From Nitzschia sp. pyKryTriq1 (Eukaryota; Bacillariophyta; Bacillariophyceae; Bacillariales; Bacillariaceae), in NCBI GenBank assembly GCA_956465555.1, contig OY101121.1:830722-894721 (forward strand): 64,000 nucleotides of DNA, read 5' to 3'. The notes beneath the pieces are model-generated. The model was not told where the DNA came from, ran no database searches, and saw only the letters and a list, made by a program, of their open reading frames with translations. Positions 7,915-18,388 of the stretch are shown in pieces. Numbering within the stretch: the first letter of the stretch is position 1; each line of letters opens with the position of its first letter. Position numbers and translations under genes: made by a program.

Positions 7915-9717
7915 ATGCCAAAACATCGGCGAAGATCCGATGATGATGACGATGACGACGACGACTCATCGGAGGACGACCGCAACCTCGACAGTCGGAG
8001 CGACAGTGATGACGACGACGAGTCTCGAGATCGGCACAGCAGCAGGCACTCCAAACGCAAAAAGAAGCACAAAAAGGAACAAAGCAGCAGCAAACGAAAG
8101 CCTAAGAAAAAACACCGCAAGAAAGATTCCAAACGCAGTCATAGAGACAGGGACGAGGAAGATGATGATGATTCTTCGTCTTCCCGGATGAGCGACGACG
8201 ACAATGAGCATTCTCGATCGCGGCACAAGAAGCAAAAGAAGGAGAAAAAGAAGAAGAAGGACAAGAAACGCCGAAAACGTCAAAGACGAGAAACAGAGGA
8301 TGATGACGTGGAATCAGAATCTTCATTGCCGACGAGGGGTCAAACGAAAGATCATCATCAGAATGCCTCTCCTCAAAGTCACATTTTGACGCAGGCACTA
8401 TGTAATTTATTTTCGGTCCGCCCCGTTTTTGCACAGGAGCTTCCCATTTTACTGATTCGATTGGCAGGGGGGTCGACGTTTGATTTGAGGCAAATGAATG
8501 ACAACGTAGCATCCACTGCTTTGGAAGGGGTCTTGGAGTGTCTCCAGGAATTCGGGGTACAATGCAAAAATGGCGAGTGGCTCTTCCAAGCTCCACCGGG
8601 ACTTCGAGATGAAAGGGCATTGCTTCGAGCCATTCGGTCCTTATTGGATGAAGTTGGAGTGACCATGCAAGCGGTGAGGGCTCAGGATGAGAAAGTAGAA
8701 GAGGAGAAAAAGATTCTCGACAGCAAACCTGCTGCCGAAGACTTGCATTCCAATACCAACGCTCCAGACCCCGAAATCGATCGCATCAAGGACTTAACAA
8801 GCGACATCATTTTGAAATATCAGAGCAAAGATGCTGAACTTGGGTCTCAATTCGCTGGATTGTGTCAAACCATTGCCTCTGGTGAAAGTATTTCCATTGA
8901 TGGCATACCTGATGAAGCACTCAAAGCGTCACTCGAGGAGATTTTTGTAGCTTGTGGCTTGGAAAAGTCCGAAATGGCGGAGGATGACGATGATTCTTCC
9001 GAAGACGACGAGGATGGTCCGGCAATGGGATACTGTTTGCCCGAGGGAGCTGGTGATGCGATTCAATTTCGTTTGGCAGCCGTCATGGAGGCTTGTCGCA
9101 ATCCGAAACGACGCGTCCTCGGTCCAATGAGACCCACACAAAAAGAAGCTGCTGTCACCTATAAAAGCGAAGATGAGGAGGAAGGACCCGCCTTACCCGG
9201 GCAAGAACGTCGTCACCTTCGTGGACCCGCCTTGCCCGATCACGTCATCAAGGCACAAGCCGAATATCGTGCACTGGAACTCAAGGCTACTGCAGCTGGG
9301 GTTGAGATTCCTACGCATGTTGGAGGACGGGAAGAATGGATGGTTGTGCCTGGAAAGTACGACTTTATGAGCAATATCAAATCCGGGCAGCCGATGAAAA
9401 GTCGTGGCTTTCAAAACAAAAAGACTCGAGGAGGCGAAGGGGATGCTCCCGAGGCACCGATCCATCCAGCCATTCAAGCCGAGATGGATGCCATTCTACA
9501 GGCCCATCAAGATGCTCGGGGTCCTTCGTTAATAGATCAGCATCGATCAAAGATACAGCAAGAAAAGCTGCAAAAGGCTGGGGAGGAGAAAGGATGGAAA
9601 TGGAGTCGGGACAAAGACCTGGACGAAGGTCGGAGGGTCGACAAGGATGCCTTGCACATGGTTTTGGGAGGCGCGAAGACCAATCTCAAGACAAAATTCC
9701 ATGGCGGCTTCAACTAG
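7915..9717 (+). CDS. GPALPP1-like nuclear protein (DUF3752)
   Basis: The protein is 600 aa from the ATG at 7915 (MPKHRRR...); the upstream in-frame codon at 7870 is GTG. The N-terminal 130 residues are very acidic and Lys/Arg-rich low complexity (poly-Asp, RHKK blocks), typical of a nuclear, splicing-linked protein. A central helical region carries no motif I recognise. The C-terminal part has GPALPG and GPALPD motifs, a W-M-x-V-P-G-K-Y-D-F segment, and the ending GWKWSRDKDLDEGRR...GGFN typical of the GPALPP1/DUF3752 family. The molecular function of that family is poorly known. The gene ends 68 bp from the converging amidohydrolase gene. Confidence 0.85.
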   Translation: MPKHRRRSDDDDDDDDDSSEDDRNLDSRSDSDDDDESRDRHSSRHSKRKKKHKKEQSSSKRKPKKKHRKKDSKRSHRDRDEEDDDDSSSSRMSDDDNEHSRSRHKKQKKEKKKKKDKKRRKRQRRETEDDDVESESSLPTRGQTKDHHQNASPQSHILTQALCNLFSVRPVFAQELPILLIRLAGGSTFDLRQMNDNVASTALEGVLECLQEFGVQCKNGEWLFQAPPGLRDERALLRAIRSLLDEVGVTMQAVRAQDEKVEEEKKILDSKPAAEDLHSNTNAPDPEIDRIKDLTSDIILKYQSKDAELGSQFAGLCQTIASGESISIDGIPDEALKASLEEIFVACGLEKSEMAEDDDDSSEDDEDGPAMGYCLPEGAGDAIQFRLAAVMEACRNPKRRVLGPMRPTQKEAAVTYKSEDEEEGPALPGQERRHLRGPALPDHVIKAQAEYRALELKATAAGVEIPTHVGGREEWMVVPGKYDFMSNIKSGQPMKSRGFQNKKTRGGEGDAPEAPIHPAIQAEMDAILQAHQDARGPSLIDQHRSKIQQEKLQKAGEEKGWKWSRDKDLDEGRRVDKDALHMVLGGAKTNLKTKFHGGFN

Positions 9718-9785
9718 CTGTTGTTTATTTCCCCTCTCTACTAGACCATACTTTTACTCTCCACTTCTAGGCTTGTGTGTGGGTT

Positions 9786-10916
9786 TTAGTCTATCTTGTA
9801 GAATGATTTGGCCGTCCCACAAAAGACAGCGTGCCGGTCTTCTTCCGAATAGTCACTGAGAAAATCATTTAACAATGTCAGGAGCTGCACTGCATCCGGC
9901 CCCACGTCGGACAACCCATCGGAATCCGATAACGCCGCATTCTTCCAAAAGTTGGTAGCGACCATGCACCGCTGGGGACCGAACAAGGCGACCGTTTCTC
10001 GCACCAATTGTCTCATCAAGTCAGTTCTAGTTTGGTTCCGTATCCAGCCTGGCACGCTGTATCCTAGCATGGAAATCTTGACGTGGACATGTGGCAAGGC
10101 AGCCATGGTTTTCATTCCCTCTCTCCAGTCTTGCAATTCTTTTTTATTAGTTGTCGTGGCATCCAGATCACTATCAGGTCCCAGTAGCATCCTTGGCTTT
10201 CCCAAATGATCAATCACGACGGGGATCTTGGGGTACCTGGCAAAGAGTTTGGCAGCCGCCGGAAGCTGCACGGGAGCGCATTGCAAATCAAACGACAACC
10301 CATGGGATTCCAACAATGCAAAACCACGTTCAAATTCGGGTATTACGGACCCCTCAAATCCACCCTCACTCCCTCGCAAATAGTCGAGGATTCCATCACG
10401 ATGCCTCGAGGTAGCCACATGAGTCGCGGTGTTTCCATCTGGATCGAACTTTCCAACGCAATCCAAAATCCATCGAATGCCTCGAAGCTTGTGGGGAGAT
10501 GCCCTTTTTAGCTTTTCCAACTCTTTATTGACATTAGGTAATGTCAAATCCGCCGATCCCACAATGGCTCGCACAGTACAGGTAGTGCTTTCGTTAGAAA
10601 GCGCCTCGACCCAGGCCGTTTCGGCGACTCCATCGTCTGGCATGCACTCCATGTGAGTGCTTCCCACAACCACGACACCTGCGGCTTGAAGAGGTTTGAC
10701 GATATCATTGTAATAATGGGAGGGCAAGTAGACTTCCTTGATGGGACCGAGGAGACTTCCCAGAAACCCTTGAAAGGTGGCTCCATTTTGGGCGATATCC
10801 AGAAAGTGATGGTGCGAATCGAAGAATTCCTTCTTGGAAAGAGATGCTGATGCTGATGATGCTGATGATGCTGATGATGCTGATGATGATGATGATGATG
10901 ATGATGATGAGCTCAT
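9786..10916 (-). CDS. Amidohydrolase-2 family TIM-barrel hydrolase
   Basis: The protein is 376 aa. It is a metal-dependent hydrolase of the amidohydrolase-2 family (the group with 2-pyrone-4,6-dicarboxylate lactonase and related lactonases). The start at 10916 is the first ATG; the open frame continues to a TTG upstream. Residues 2-26 are a Ser/Ala low-complexity run encoded by a GAT/GCT-type microsatellite. The D-S-H-H-H metal motif follows near 33-37. Later barrel landmarks include RGIRWILD, the VIDHLGKPR strand and the ending VATNFW. The substrate is probably a lactone or cyclic carboxylate, but it is not defined by sequence. The microsatellite just after the start codon may vary in length between alleles. 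The gene is convergent with the GPALPP1-like gene. Confidence 0.85.
   Translation of the reverse strand: MSSSSSSSSSSSASSASSASSASASLSKKEFFDSHHHFLDIAQNGATFQGFLGSLLGPIKEVYLPSHYYNDIVKPLQAAGVVVVGSTHMECMPDDGVAETAWVEALSNESTTCTVRAIVGSADLTLPNVNKELEKLKRASPHKLRGIRWILDCVGKFDPDGNTATHVATSRHRDGILDYLRGSEGGFEGSVIPEFERGFALLESHGLSFDLQCAPVQLPAAAKLFARYPKIPVVIDHLGKPRMLLGPDSDLDATTTNKKELQDWREGMKTMAALPHVHVKISMLGYSVPGWIRNQTRTDLMRQLVRETVALFGPQRCMVATNFWKNAALSDSDGLSDVGPDAVQLLTLLNDFLSDYSEEDRHAVFCGTAKSFYKID
10844..10911. repeat. GCTGAT/GAT microsatellite inside coding sequence
   Basis: GATGCT units grade into a pure GAT run. On the minus strand the tract encodes the Ser/Ala run at the N-terminus of the amidohydrolase. Confidence 0.9.
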
Positions 10917-11624
10917 AATAGCAGTTGGTGTCTTTTGCGACAAATTCAGTTGCTAGATAGAGTCCAGGTATTAGGAAGAGTACAAATAATGTTCGCAGCA
11001 GTTAGTGAGCAGAGTGACTTTCCTTTGTATTTTGGATTTTCATTTTGCGATCTTCGAGTTTTGTGGAGTGTGGAAGAAACACATCCCCATTTTATGGTGG
11101 AATTCCCCTAATTATTCTCCCCGACGTACCGGGTACATACACGTACTGGTACAACCGCGCGTGGGGTGGGTGGCGCTCGTTATGCTGCAAAGCGCGCGGG
11201 AGGAGTGCGCTGATGGAAGGTCGCTATGTAGCCTTGAGCGCCGAGAGAGAGCGCCGCCGCATCCCAAAAATCCCGAAACCCGCCGATCTACTCTACCGTC
11301 TACCGTACCTCCTACAGGGACCCTCTGAGCTATCTGACAACAACATTGTCTGTTTGGATCCACGCTAGCGGGGGTTGCTGGGGTTCCAAGAAGAACAGCA
11401 CACCGTCTCTACTCGTAGTAGAGAGAGGCTGGTGTCGCACAGTATTGTCTTGGAATTGAATAATCAATCTGCGGGTCTCGAGCGTGTGGCAGGGAACGAT
11501 TATTTGAGGACGGGCGGTGGGAGATCACATCTCATCTTCTTATCTCACCTTGGTGCCTTCAGCTCTTTTTCTCAACACACCAATATACGCAGTACTGACC
11601 GACCAACTGGCTTGTTAGACAACC
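10917..11624. other. Divergent promoter region, amidohydrolase and TAF1
   Basis: No gene is seen. The region contains GTAC motifs near 11127-11150 and a palindrome TCTCTAC-TCGTA-GTAGAGA at 11406-11424. Confidence 0.55.
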
Positions 11625-14600
11625 ATGGCGGCAGCAACTCCCACGAAAACAGGAGGAGCGGCTCCCCCCTTGGACTTTGCCGCTTTGTTGTCGAGAGAAT
11701 ATCGTCCTGCACGTGTTTCTCAGTTAGTTCCCAAGGAGCGATTATCCGGCGAGGCACTTCGAAATCGAAGACCGCGGGGAGCTTCCTTTGATACTTCGGC
11801 AGTGGCGGCAGTGATGAATAGTGACGACGACGACGATGATGATGACGACGAGAAAAAGAAGAACGACGAAAATATGAAACGAAAAGACAAGCATCATCAG
11901 CACAGGTTATGGAGCGACTGGACCGAGGCCGAGCCCTTGTCGGATGGTACGGGCCGGTTGCGTAGTGCATCATCAGTTCGAAAATCCAAGGAAGAGGTCG
12001 AGGAAGAAACGGCGCGACTCGTCCTCCAATTGGTTTCCAAGACACCCACGTATACTCGCCACTTGCAGCAAGATGAAGCCACCAAGGTGGTGGATGATTC
12101 TGAGTTGCAAACGTATATTCGGCGACACAACCAGAACAAACATTCCAACGTAGAGGATCATCGTGCCTTTGCGCCTTCGTTTCATCAAGTCGAGCTAGGG
12201 GACTGGGAAAACAAAATCCAATGGAAGGGATATCAAGACCCCACTTCTACTGTAGACTTCAAAAATTCTACCAACACTGGCGGAAGTGCCGATGACGCAA
12301 ACAAACGCGAAGCAAAACTAGTTCGCTCCGAATCGCCCAATGCGGTGGATGCGGCATCCTTGTTGCAGAAACGCCGAAATCCCTTTTTGGAAGACTTGGA
12401 CTTTGGAAACACGATTTCATGGTCCGGTTCCAAGGAAGATACGACCTCCAAGGCGAATAACTTGCCACTGATTTTGGAATTGGGCGTCGCGGGACAGTCG
12501 ATTGCACGTCATGTGCTTCCCTCGCACCGTCCCGTCCCTTGTATCAAATCAGATGAATATCAAGAGCGCATGGAAAACGAATGGAACGCTGGAGATAACA
12601 TTCAATCCACGGCGGAGATTTCCAGGGGAACTCTACATGCTGATAAGGATAAGATGGAGCGATTGATCAAACAACGACAAGAAAAACGAAGACAAATGGC
12701 CAAGGACAAGACCAATCGTGTCACGGAAGCCATGTCAGCGCTGAATGTTTTGGGCAGCGGACGAGGGCGGACCATTACTTCTTCGTTGATGGGCCCGGGT
12801 GGTACTGAACGAACGGGTCGGCCCTCTCGCCATGTGGGTGCAAATGCTTCCCATGATACGGAATATATTGAGCAATTGGATATGGTTACGAATCATGTGC
12901 TGGTCAGAGACTTGGGGAAAGTCGCTTTACGTGAATATCATCGGCCCAAATTACCATTGGCTGTCGTTCGAACTGCACTCTTCTGGCAATTTGCTATCCG
13001 ATACCTCCCGACGAGTAAAAAGGGAGGACCACCCGTGGCGGGTACGGGTGCGGGGGACAACTCCTCCAGTTACCAAGCCATGATGATGGGAACGCATGCA
13101 GGCGCAGTTAGTAAGGCGAAGATTCGGAGTGAATCCGATCTAAGTCCTACGGAAGGCAAGTTGGTAATGTTTGAATATTCCGACGAGCGCCCTCCTATTC
13201 AATTGACCAAGGGTATGGCCAGCAAGATTGTGACCTATTACAGAGGCGACAAGACTCGCTGTCCTGTATCAGCCGGAGGCGGCGATCGACCTACTCGCCG
13301 CAAGCGAGCAGGTGAGAAGGGATCGGAAGCCAAAGAGGCTCGTGCCAATCAAAACAAGCTTGAAAAGCCGCCTCGATTGGTGGGACCCAATCAAGCATTA
13401 TCTTCCTCCTTGACCGATTGGGTCGGCAAGCCGCCAAAGAAGACGAGAGAGGACCGGAGTAACGAGCGAGAAAAGATCAATATCTTGCCGGAAGGTGTCA
13501 CGGAAATTCTGCATCCAAAGGTCCATGGACCATTTATTGGTGAGATCGAAGACGGACAATCGGTCACTGGTTTGATAAGTAATCTCTTTGTGGCTCCGGT
13601 GTTCCACCACGAGCCCGAGCAAACGGACTTTTTGATGATTTTGGGTCGTAATTCTGGAGCTTCCATTCCAGGCCGTCACGAAGTCTTGAATGTCGTCTTG
13701 AGAGAGCTGCCGTCGAGTCTCTTTACAGTCGGTCAGTGCGAGCCTCGGACTCGAGTATATGCTCCCAATACGCAAGGCGAAAAGAACTTTATCGGTCCAT
13801 TTGTCTCCTATCAAATTGCCAGAGCCCTATCCCGAGCGGAAAATAGGGACGGGCATGGTCTGCGATTCGATGAAATTCAAGACCGCGTCTTGCCAAACCT
13901 GGGTTTAGCTGGGAACAACCTTCGTCAACGTCTCAAATACGTTGCCAATTACGACAAGAACTCTCAAATCTGGACGACAAAGTCGATCGGGTTTGAGGAT
14001 TATCCTGGAGTTGATACGCTTGGGAAGGAAATTCCTGCCGAGGGCGTGGCTGCCTGGGAAACCGCCTGTGCGGCAGTTCGGCGTTTGAGTGATTTGGGTA
14101 TTCATCAACTATTTTCAGGCTCTCATGCTGTTAGTAGTGTGGGTGTGACGATGATTTATTTGGCTGGTCAGGTCAATGCCACCCGTGAGCTCGCTCGAAA
14201 AATGAAAAAGCTTGTGGATGTCAGTCGATCCAACAGAAGTCTCCAACCACTGCAACTCCAATACTATGAAGAAGCGTCTGCGGAGCTCGAGGCGATGTCA
14301 AAAGCCATGCGTCAAAGGCACGAAGTCGCGAAATTTATCTACGAAGAGCTTCAGCTAGCTCCGTGGCACCTAACGGGGGAATTCATTGATGTGCACAAGA
14401 AAGGTGAAGGAACCGGTATGATGAAGCTGACCGGTTTGGGAGATCCTAGTGGGGTCGGAGAAGGATATAGCTTCATACGGGAAGCGGATAGCAAACCCAG
14501 CAAGTCCGTTGGTCCGTCTGCAATGCAGCAAAGTGCCCAAATGAAGAAAATCACCGGGACGGAAGATGACTTGCGAAAGCTTACTATGAAACAAATGGCT

Positions 14601-16187
14601 CGAATCCTTCGTTCCTATGGTATGGCTCAAAAGCAAATTGATACCTTGAAGCGTTGGGATCGTGTGCACGTTATTCGTGATCTGTCGACCAAGGCTGCCT
14701 CAGACGGTATCGGAGACGGACTCGAAAGATTTGCTCGTGGCGAAAAACTGAAGCTCTCTGAGCAGAAGCAAATGTATCGTGACCGTATTCAGGTTATTTG
14801 GAAACGTCAACTGGCCGCGCTTTCGATTGACCCTGCTGATGGTCGTGCCGCGGGAATCGATTCTGGTAATGGTGGCACTGAAGCTGGCGATGGGACTGCA
14901 GCTCGTGATGACCAACAGAAGAAGAAAGATGACGCGGACAAGGAGGACTCTGACTCGGAATCAGAAGACGATGATTTTGCCGCAGCAATGGAGGAAGAAA
15001 TGATGGATCGTCCGGAGACCAACATGCTTGTTGCAGCTCAAGCACGCGAGGCGGGGGGAGCGGGAGGTGACGGGTCCTTAGGACAACTACGCAATGCGGC
15101 GCAAGATCAAGATTTGAGCAAAGATGCTCGAGAATTGGCGGCTCTAAAGCGCCAAAGGGAAGAAGAACGCCTGGCCCGTGAAGGCCTTTCCACTTTGCCC
15201 CCATCCGAAAAAGCAGGCAATCGAAATTTGTCCCTCATCAACCGCAAGATTATCCGAAAGCGCATCACGAAAACCCATCCCGATGGGCGTCAAGAAACAA
15301 CTTTCAAGTTTATTGTACACCCCGAAGAAGTTGGTAAGATCATGGCTCGTCTCCAAGAAAACGACGACGATCGACCCAGAATGCGGGATCGAATAGAGTA
15401 TCCGCCCGACGAGAAGCAAATTGGCCACTCCATCTTTGAAGACGAGGATGATTTTGAATTCTCGAATCGTGGCCGCGGGCACGGTATAAAACGACGAGGA
15501 GGTCGCAGAGGCAGAGGTGGAGGCGCCGGCGCTAGAGCAATGCCAAGAAAAACACAATTTGGCCAACTGAAGAGTAGAGTCTCGAAAGAGCAACGGCTGA
15601 AAAAGAGAAAGCGCGAGGAAGATGAGTTGGAGCTTTATGCATCGGTCGCCCGCCGCAAAGGTACCAGTAATCGGAAGGAGCGAGGCTCTATTCGAGACAG
15701 AAGGCCACATGTCATCCTGGCAGACAAATTGGAAGCCATTCGCGCGGCGATAGAGTCTCGCCCTAGCAGTGGTCCGTTCCACAAACCAGTCAATCGACGT
15801 CAGTGGCCACAGTACTACGAGAAAATCAGCAATCCCATTGACCTTTCTACCATTCGTGACAAAAACCAGAAGTATGAGTATCGAACTGCTGACGCCTTTT
15901 TGAAAGACTTTGAGTTGATGAAGTCAAATGCGATCAAATTCAATGGAGTTGGTGCCATCATCTCCGAGGAAGGAGCTGCGATATACCAGATCGTGAAGGA
16001 TAAAATCGAAGAGAGCAGGGCGGAATTAACCCATTTGGAGGAAGCGGTACAAGAGCAAATGAGTGGGAAGCCAAAGAAAAGGAAAAAGAGAGGCTCTCCC
16101 AAAGGAGGGTCGTCTGGAGGCTATGGCTCGGAGATCATGGACTTTGACTTGAACTTTGATGGCATTAGTGATAGTGATAGTGACTAG
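11625..16187 (+). CDS. TAF1: TAF1, TFIID subunit 1 with single bromodomain
   Basis: The protein is 1520 aa and intronless. It is the largest TFIID subunit, the scaffold that contacts TBP, TAF7 and core promoters. The N-terminus has a poly-Asp tract near residues 67-75. The central TAF1 (DUF3591) domain spans about 640-1010, with SNLFVAPVFHHEP, TDFLMILGR, a winged-helix stretch (GPFVSYQIARALSRA) and LAPWHLTGEF. A second conserved block (RILRSYGMAQKQIDTLKRWDRVHVIRDLS) follows. After acidic and Lys-rich linkers comes an RGG-like basic patch near 1285-1305 and one C-terminal bromodomain at about 1365-1465. The bromodomain shows WPQYYEKISNPIDL and the acetyl-lysine Asn in SNAIKFNG. Human TAF1 has two bromodomains and a kinase tail; one bromodomain is usual outside animals. 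The protein ends in a short acidic SDSDSD tail. Confidence 0.95.
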   Translation: MAAATPTKTGGAAPPLDFAALLSREYRPARVSQLVPKERLSGEALRNRRPRGASFDTSAVAAVMNSDDDDDDDDDEKKKNDENMKRKDKHHQHRLWSDWTEAEPLSDGTGRLRSASSVRKSKEEVEEETARLVLQLVSKTPTYTRHLQQDEATKVVDDSELQTYIRRHNQNKHSNVEDHRAFAPSFHQVELGDWENKIQWKGYQDPTSTVDFKNSTNTGGSADDANKREAKLVRSESPNAVDAASLLQKRRNPFLEDLDFGNTISWSGSKEDTTSKANNLPLILELGVAGQSIARHVLPSHRPVPCIKSDEYQERMENEWNAGDNIQSTAEISRGTLHADKDKMERLIKQRQEKRRQMAKDKTNRVTEAMSALNVLGSGRGRTITSSLMGPGGTERTGRPSRHVGANASHDTEYIEQLDMVTNHVLVRDLGKVALREYHRPKLPLAVVRTALFWQFAIRYLPTSKKGGPPVAGTGAGDNSSSYQAMMMGTHAGAVSKAKIRSESDLSPTEGKLVMFEYSDERPPIQLTKGMASKIVTYYRGDKTRCPVSAGGGDRPTRRKRAGEKGSEAKEARANQNKLEKPPRLVGPNQALSSSLTDWVGKPPKKTREDRSNEREKINILPEGVTEILHPKVHGPFIGEIEDGQSVTGLISNLFVAPVFHHEPEQTDFLMILGRNSGASIPGRHEVLNVVLRELPSSLFTVGQCEPRTRVYAPNTQGEKNFIGPFVSYQIARALSRAENRDGHGLRFDEIQDRVLPNLGLAGNNLRQRLKYVANYDKNSQIWTTKSIGFEDYPGVDTLGKEIPAEGVAAWETACAAVRRLSDLGIHQLFSGSHAVSSVGVTMIYLAGQVNATRELARKMKKLVDVSRSNRSLQPLQLQYYEEASAELEAMSKAMRQRHEVAKFIYEELQLAPWHLTGEFIDVHKKGEGTGMMKLTGLGDPSGVGEGYSFIREADSKPSKSVGPSAMQQSAQMKKITGTEDDLRKLTMKQMARILRSYGMAQKQIDTLKRWDRVHVIRDLSTKAASDGIGDGLERFARGEKLKLSEQKQMYRDRIQVIWKRQLAALSIDPADGRAAGIDSGNGGTEAGDGTAARDDQQKKKDDADKEDSDSESEDDDFAAAMEEEMMDRPETNMLVAAQAREAGGAGGDGSLGQLRNAAQDQDLSKDARELAALKRQREEERLAREGLSTLPPSEKAGNRNLSLINRKIIRKRITKTHPDGRQETTFKFIVHPEEVGKIMARLQENDDDRPRMRDRIEYPPDEKQIGHSIFEDEDDFEFSNRGRGHGIKRRGGRRGRGGGAGARAMPRKTQFGQLKSRVSKEQRLKKRKREEDELELYASVARRKGTSNRKERGSIRDRRPHVILADKLEAIRAAIESRPSSGPFHKPVNRRQWPQYYEKISNPIDLSTIRDKNQKYEYRTADAFLKDFELMKSNAIKFNGVGAIISEEGAAIYQIVKDKIEESRAELTHLEEAVQEQMSGKPKKRKKRGSPKGGSSGGYGSEIMDFDLNFDGISDSDSD

Positions 16188-16555
16188 TAGACAAAGCGAT
16201 CACAGGCGACAGCCATGGTTTGAAACCTGCCAAAGATTTCGGGAGATTTGGATTTTATTCTAGCCGACCCAAAAAGAATGTCGCTGTGATGCTGTACATT
16301 AGTTTTTGTTCGAATATCGGCGCATGTGCTCCTTGCATTACGAGGTCCCTTGCGCTCTGCGCATCACGCAATCAATCGCTCGATGAACGACGATGATATT
16401 ATGACCGAATTCCAACACCCCCAAAAGAAAAGAGCATTCGTTATTGTCTCGTCCTCTCGGTCCTCGAGTCTGATCCCAAACATCATATCCATAGTTGCAA
16501 TAAAGGTAGTTTGCGTCTACCGGTATCAACAAGACGTCTACTAGTACTACTAAAC
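16188..16555. other. Intergenic region TAF1 to fucosyltransferase-like gene
   Basis: It holds the 3' flank of TAF1 and the promoter of the next gene. I see no clear element beyond one ACCGGTA motif near 16519. Confidence 0.5.
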
Positions 16556-18368
16556 ATGACGAAAGGAATTGTCAATCTGTTGTTGTTGGCTCTGTTATGC
16601 GGTTGCCTTGCTTTCCTTGTTGCAAATAACAATCAAGGGAGAGAGAGAAGTCGTCGCCATCTCCTGGATGCACCTAATACGGATATCACTGCGGATGCTG
16701 CAGGTGCTGCAGATGCCGCGAAACGCGATATTACCAACGATGAGAGCCCCGCTGGAGAACATGAAGGTGTAGCAGGATTATCTTGCCGCGACCACGGCGG
16801 TCCTTCTGATGAGATTGCCGAAGATATGGTGTACTGGCGGGACATTCCATCCGATTCCGAGTACGTGAGTCCCTACGCAAACTACGGCCCCGAAGTCAAG
16901 TACTTGACGGTAGAGCCCGACGAGGGCAACTGGAACAATAAACGCATGGCGATAGAATCGGCGATCGCCTTGGCAGTGGCGACAGGTCGTATTCTTGTGC
17001 TGCCGCCGAAACAAGACTTGGTGTACGACGACATCTTCAACTTTGGATCGGTGGTTGAAGAGCATCCTTCTCTGAAAGTCATCACAACCGAGGAATTCTT
17101 GACACGAGAAGCTCTCACTGGAAACCTCAAGGATAAAGATGGGAAGGTGGTGTACCCCCCAGAAAATAGAAGAGTCAACTGGGATGGTGATATGAGGTTG
17201 TGGTGGACCGACAATCAGTTGTGGCCGTACTTGCGCTCGGTGACGACACATATTAAATGGGACAAGGATCGCTGCGTGGCTGTCATTCCTGACCAACCAG
17301 GCCCGGGCAACGAAGCACGCATTCAAGAGTATGTGCATCAAATCATCAACGTAGGACGAATGCATTCGCTCGTCCGGATTGAAGGCTATACGAACAATCC
17401 AACACCCGTCGACGCTCCTCCCTTGGCAAGACTACGGGAAATGATGGGGACGCGGAAAGAGGTGTGCATCTATGATGTGGAAATGCAGAACGCCAAATAC
17501 CTTCACGCCATGGGCAATAATCTGTCAAACGCCCGCTTTTTCGCGCACTTTTACACGTTGCTGTTCTTTGAAGATTGGAGACTCGACCTGTTCGTCAAAC
17601 GATTTATTCGAGATCACTTTCGCTACGCGGATGACCTCCAGTGTGCGGCTGCACGAGTGGTCAATGAGATACGAGAAACAGCCAGGGTAAACGGACAGAT
17701 TGGAGAGGGTGGTGAAACTAGTAACCCTAAGGGCGAATACGATTCCTTCCATGTTCGTCGAGGTGATTTTCTCGAATTTCAAGAGGGCTCTAAAGTCGAT
17801 GCTCTCCAGATCTACAAGAACACACGGTCAGTCCTGCAGGAGGGTGGCACAATTTTTATCGCTACGGATGAACGCGACAAGAAATTTTTCGACTCCATGC
17901 GTGAGCATTACAGGATTTATTTCCTCGACGACTTTGAACACCTGCTAGGTGGGTTGCCGATGCACAAATTCGGTATGCTGGATCAGGTATGTATAATTGA
18001 CAAACATGGGCTACCGGTATGATGAAGCATCCCAGCGGGGCTCTTTGGTCGACTACAGTATTTCTGACATTGTTTTCTACTGTAATCGATATGCACAGCT
18101 TATTGCATCGAAGGGTCGAACTTTTGTGGGACTCTACTACTCCACTTTTACCGGCTACATCAATAGAATGAGAGCCTACCATGCCCAGAAACAGAAGCTA
18201 CCGGGCTACATGGATGGTGCCGTTCCAAGCTACTTTTACGCCGAGCGACGTTTCAAGTACGCATTGCGGCAATATCGATCCTTGAGCTGGCCATATTGGA
18301 AAACAGAATTCCCTGTTGCATGGCGTGATATTGAGCATGATCTCTTGCCGTCAGATGTGGTATCATGA
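16556..18368 (+). CDS. O-fucosyltransferase-like type II membrane protein (2 exons)
   Basis: Exons are 16556-17986 and 18036-18368 (587 aa), joined in phase 0 (CAG/GTATGT ... CCCAG/CGG). Without splicing the frame stops after 12 more codons and loses a conserved-looking C-terminus. A signal-anchor helix lies at residues 5-23 (LLLLALLCGCLAFLVA), so the protein is probably a Golgi or ER-lumen type II protein. The GDP-fucose protein O-fucosyltransferase (GT65/GT68-like) pattern is visible. It includes MAIESAIALAVATGRILVLPP near residue 130 and the HVRRGDF motif near 399, whose arginines contact GDP-fucose. TIFIATDERD follows near 438. A Ser/Thr acceptor protein is expected, but the exact subfamily is uncertain. 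The stop lies 20 bp from the stop of the converging IleRS gene, so their 3' UTRs must overlap. Confidence 0.75.
17987..18035 (+). other. 49-bp GT-AG intron
   Basis: This is the shortest intron in the window. The donor is GTATGT and the acceptor ATCCCAG. It contains an ACCGGTA motif. Confidence 0.85.
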
Positions 18369-18388
18369 TGAAATTCTAATATTATACA

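Noticed and set aside
15144-15782. 212-codon minus-strand frame
   Set aside because: Antisense to the charged C-terminal half of TAF1; such GC-biased regions give long shadow frames.
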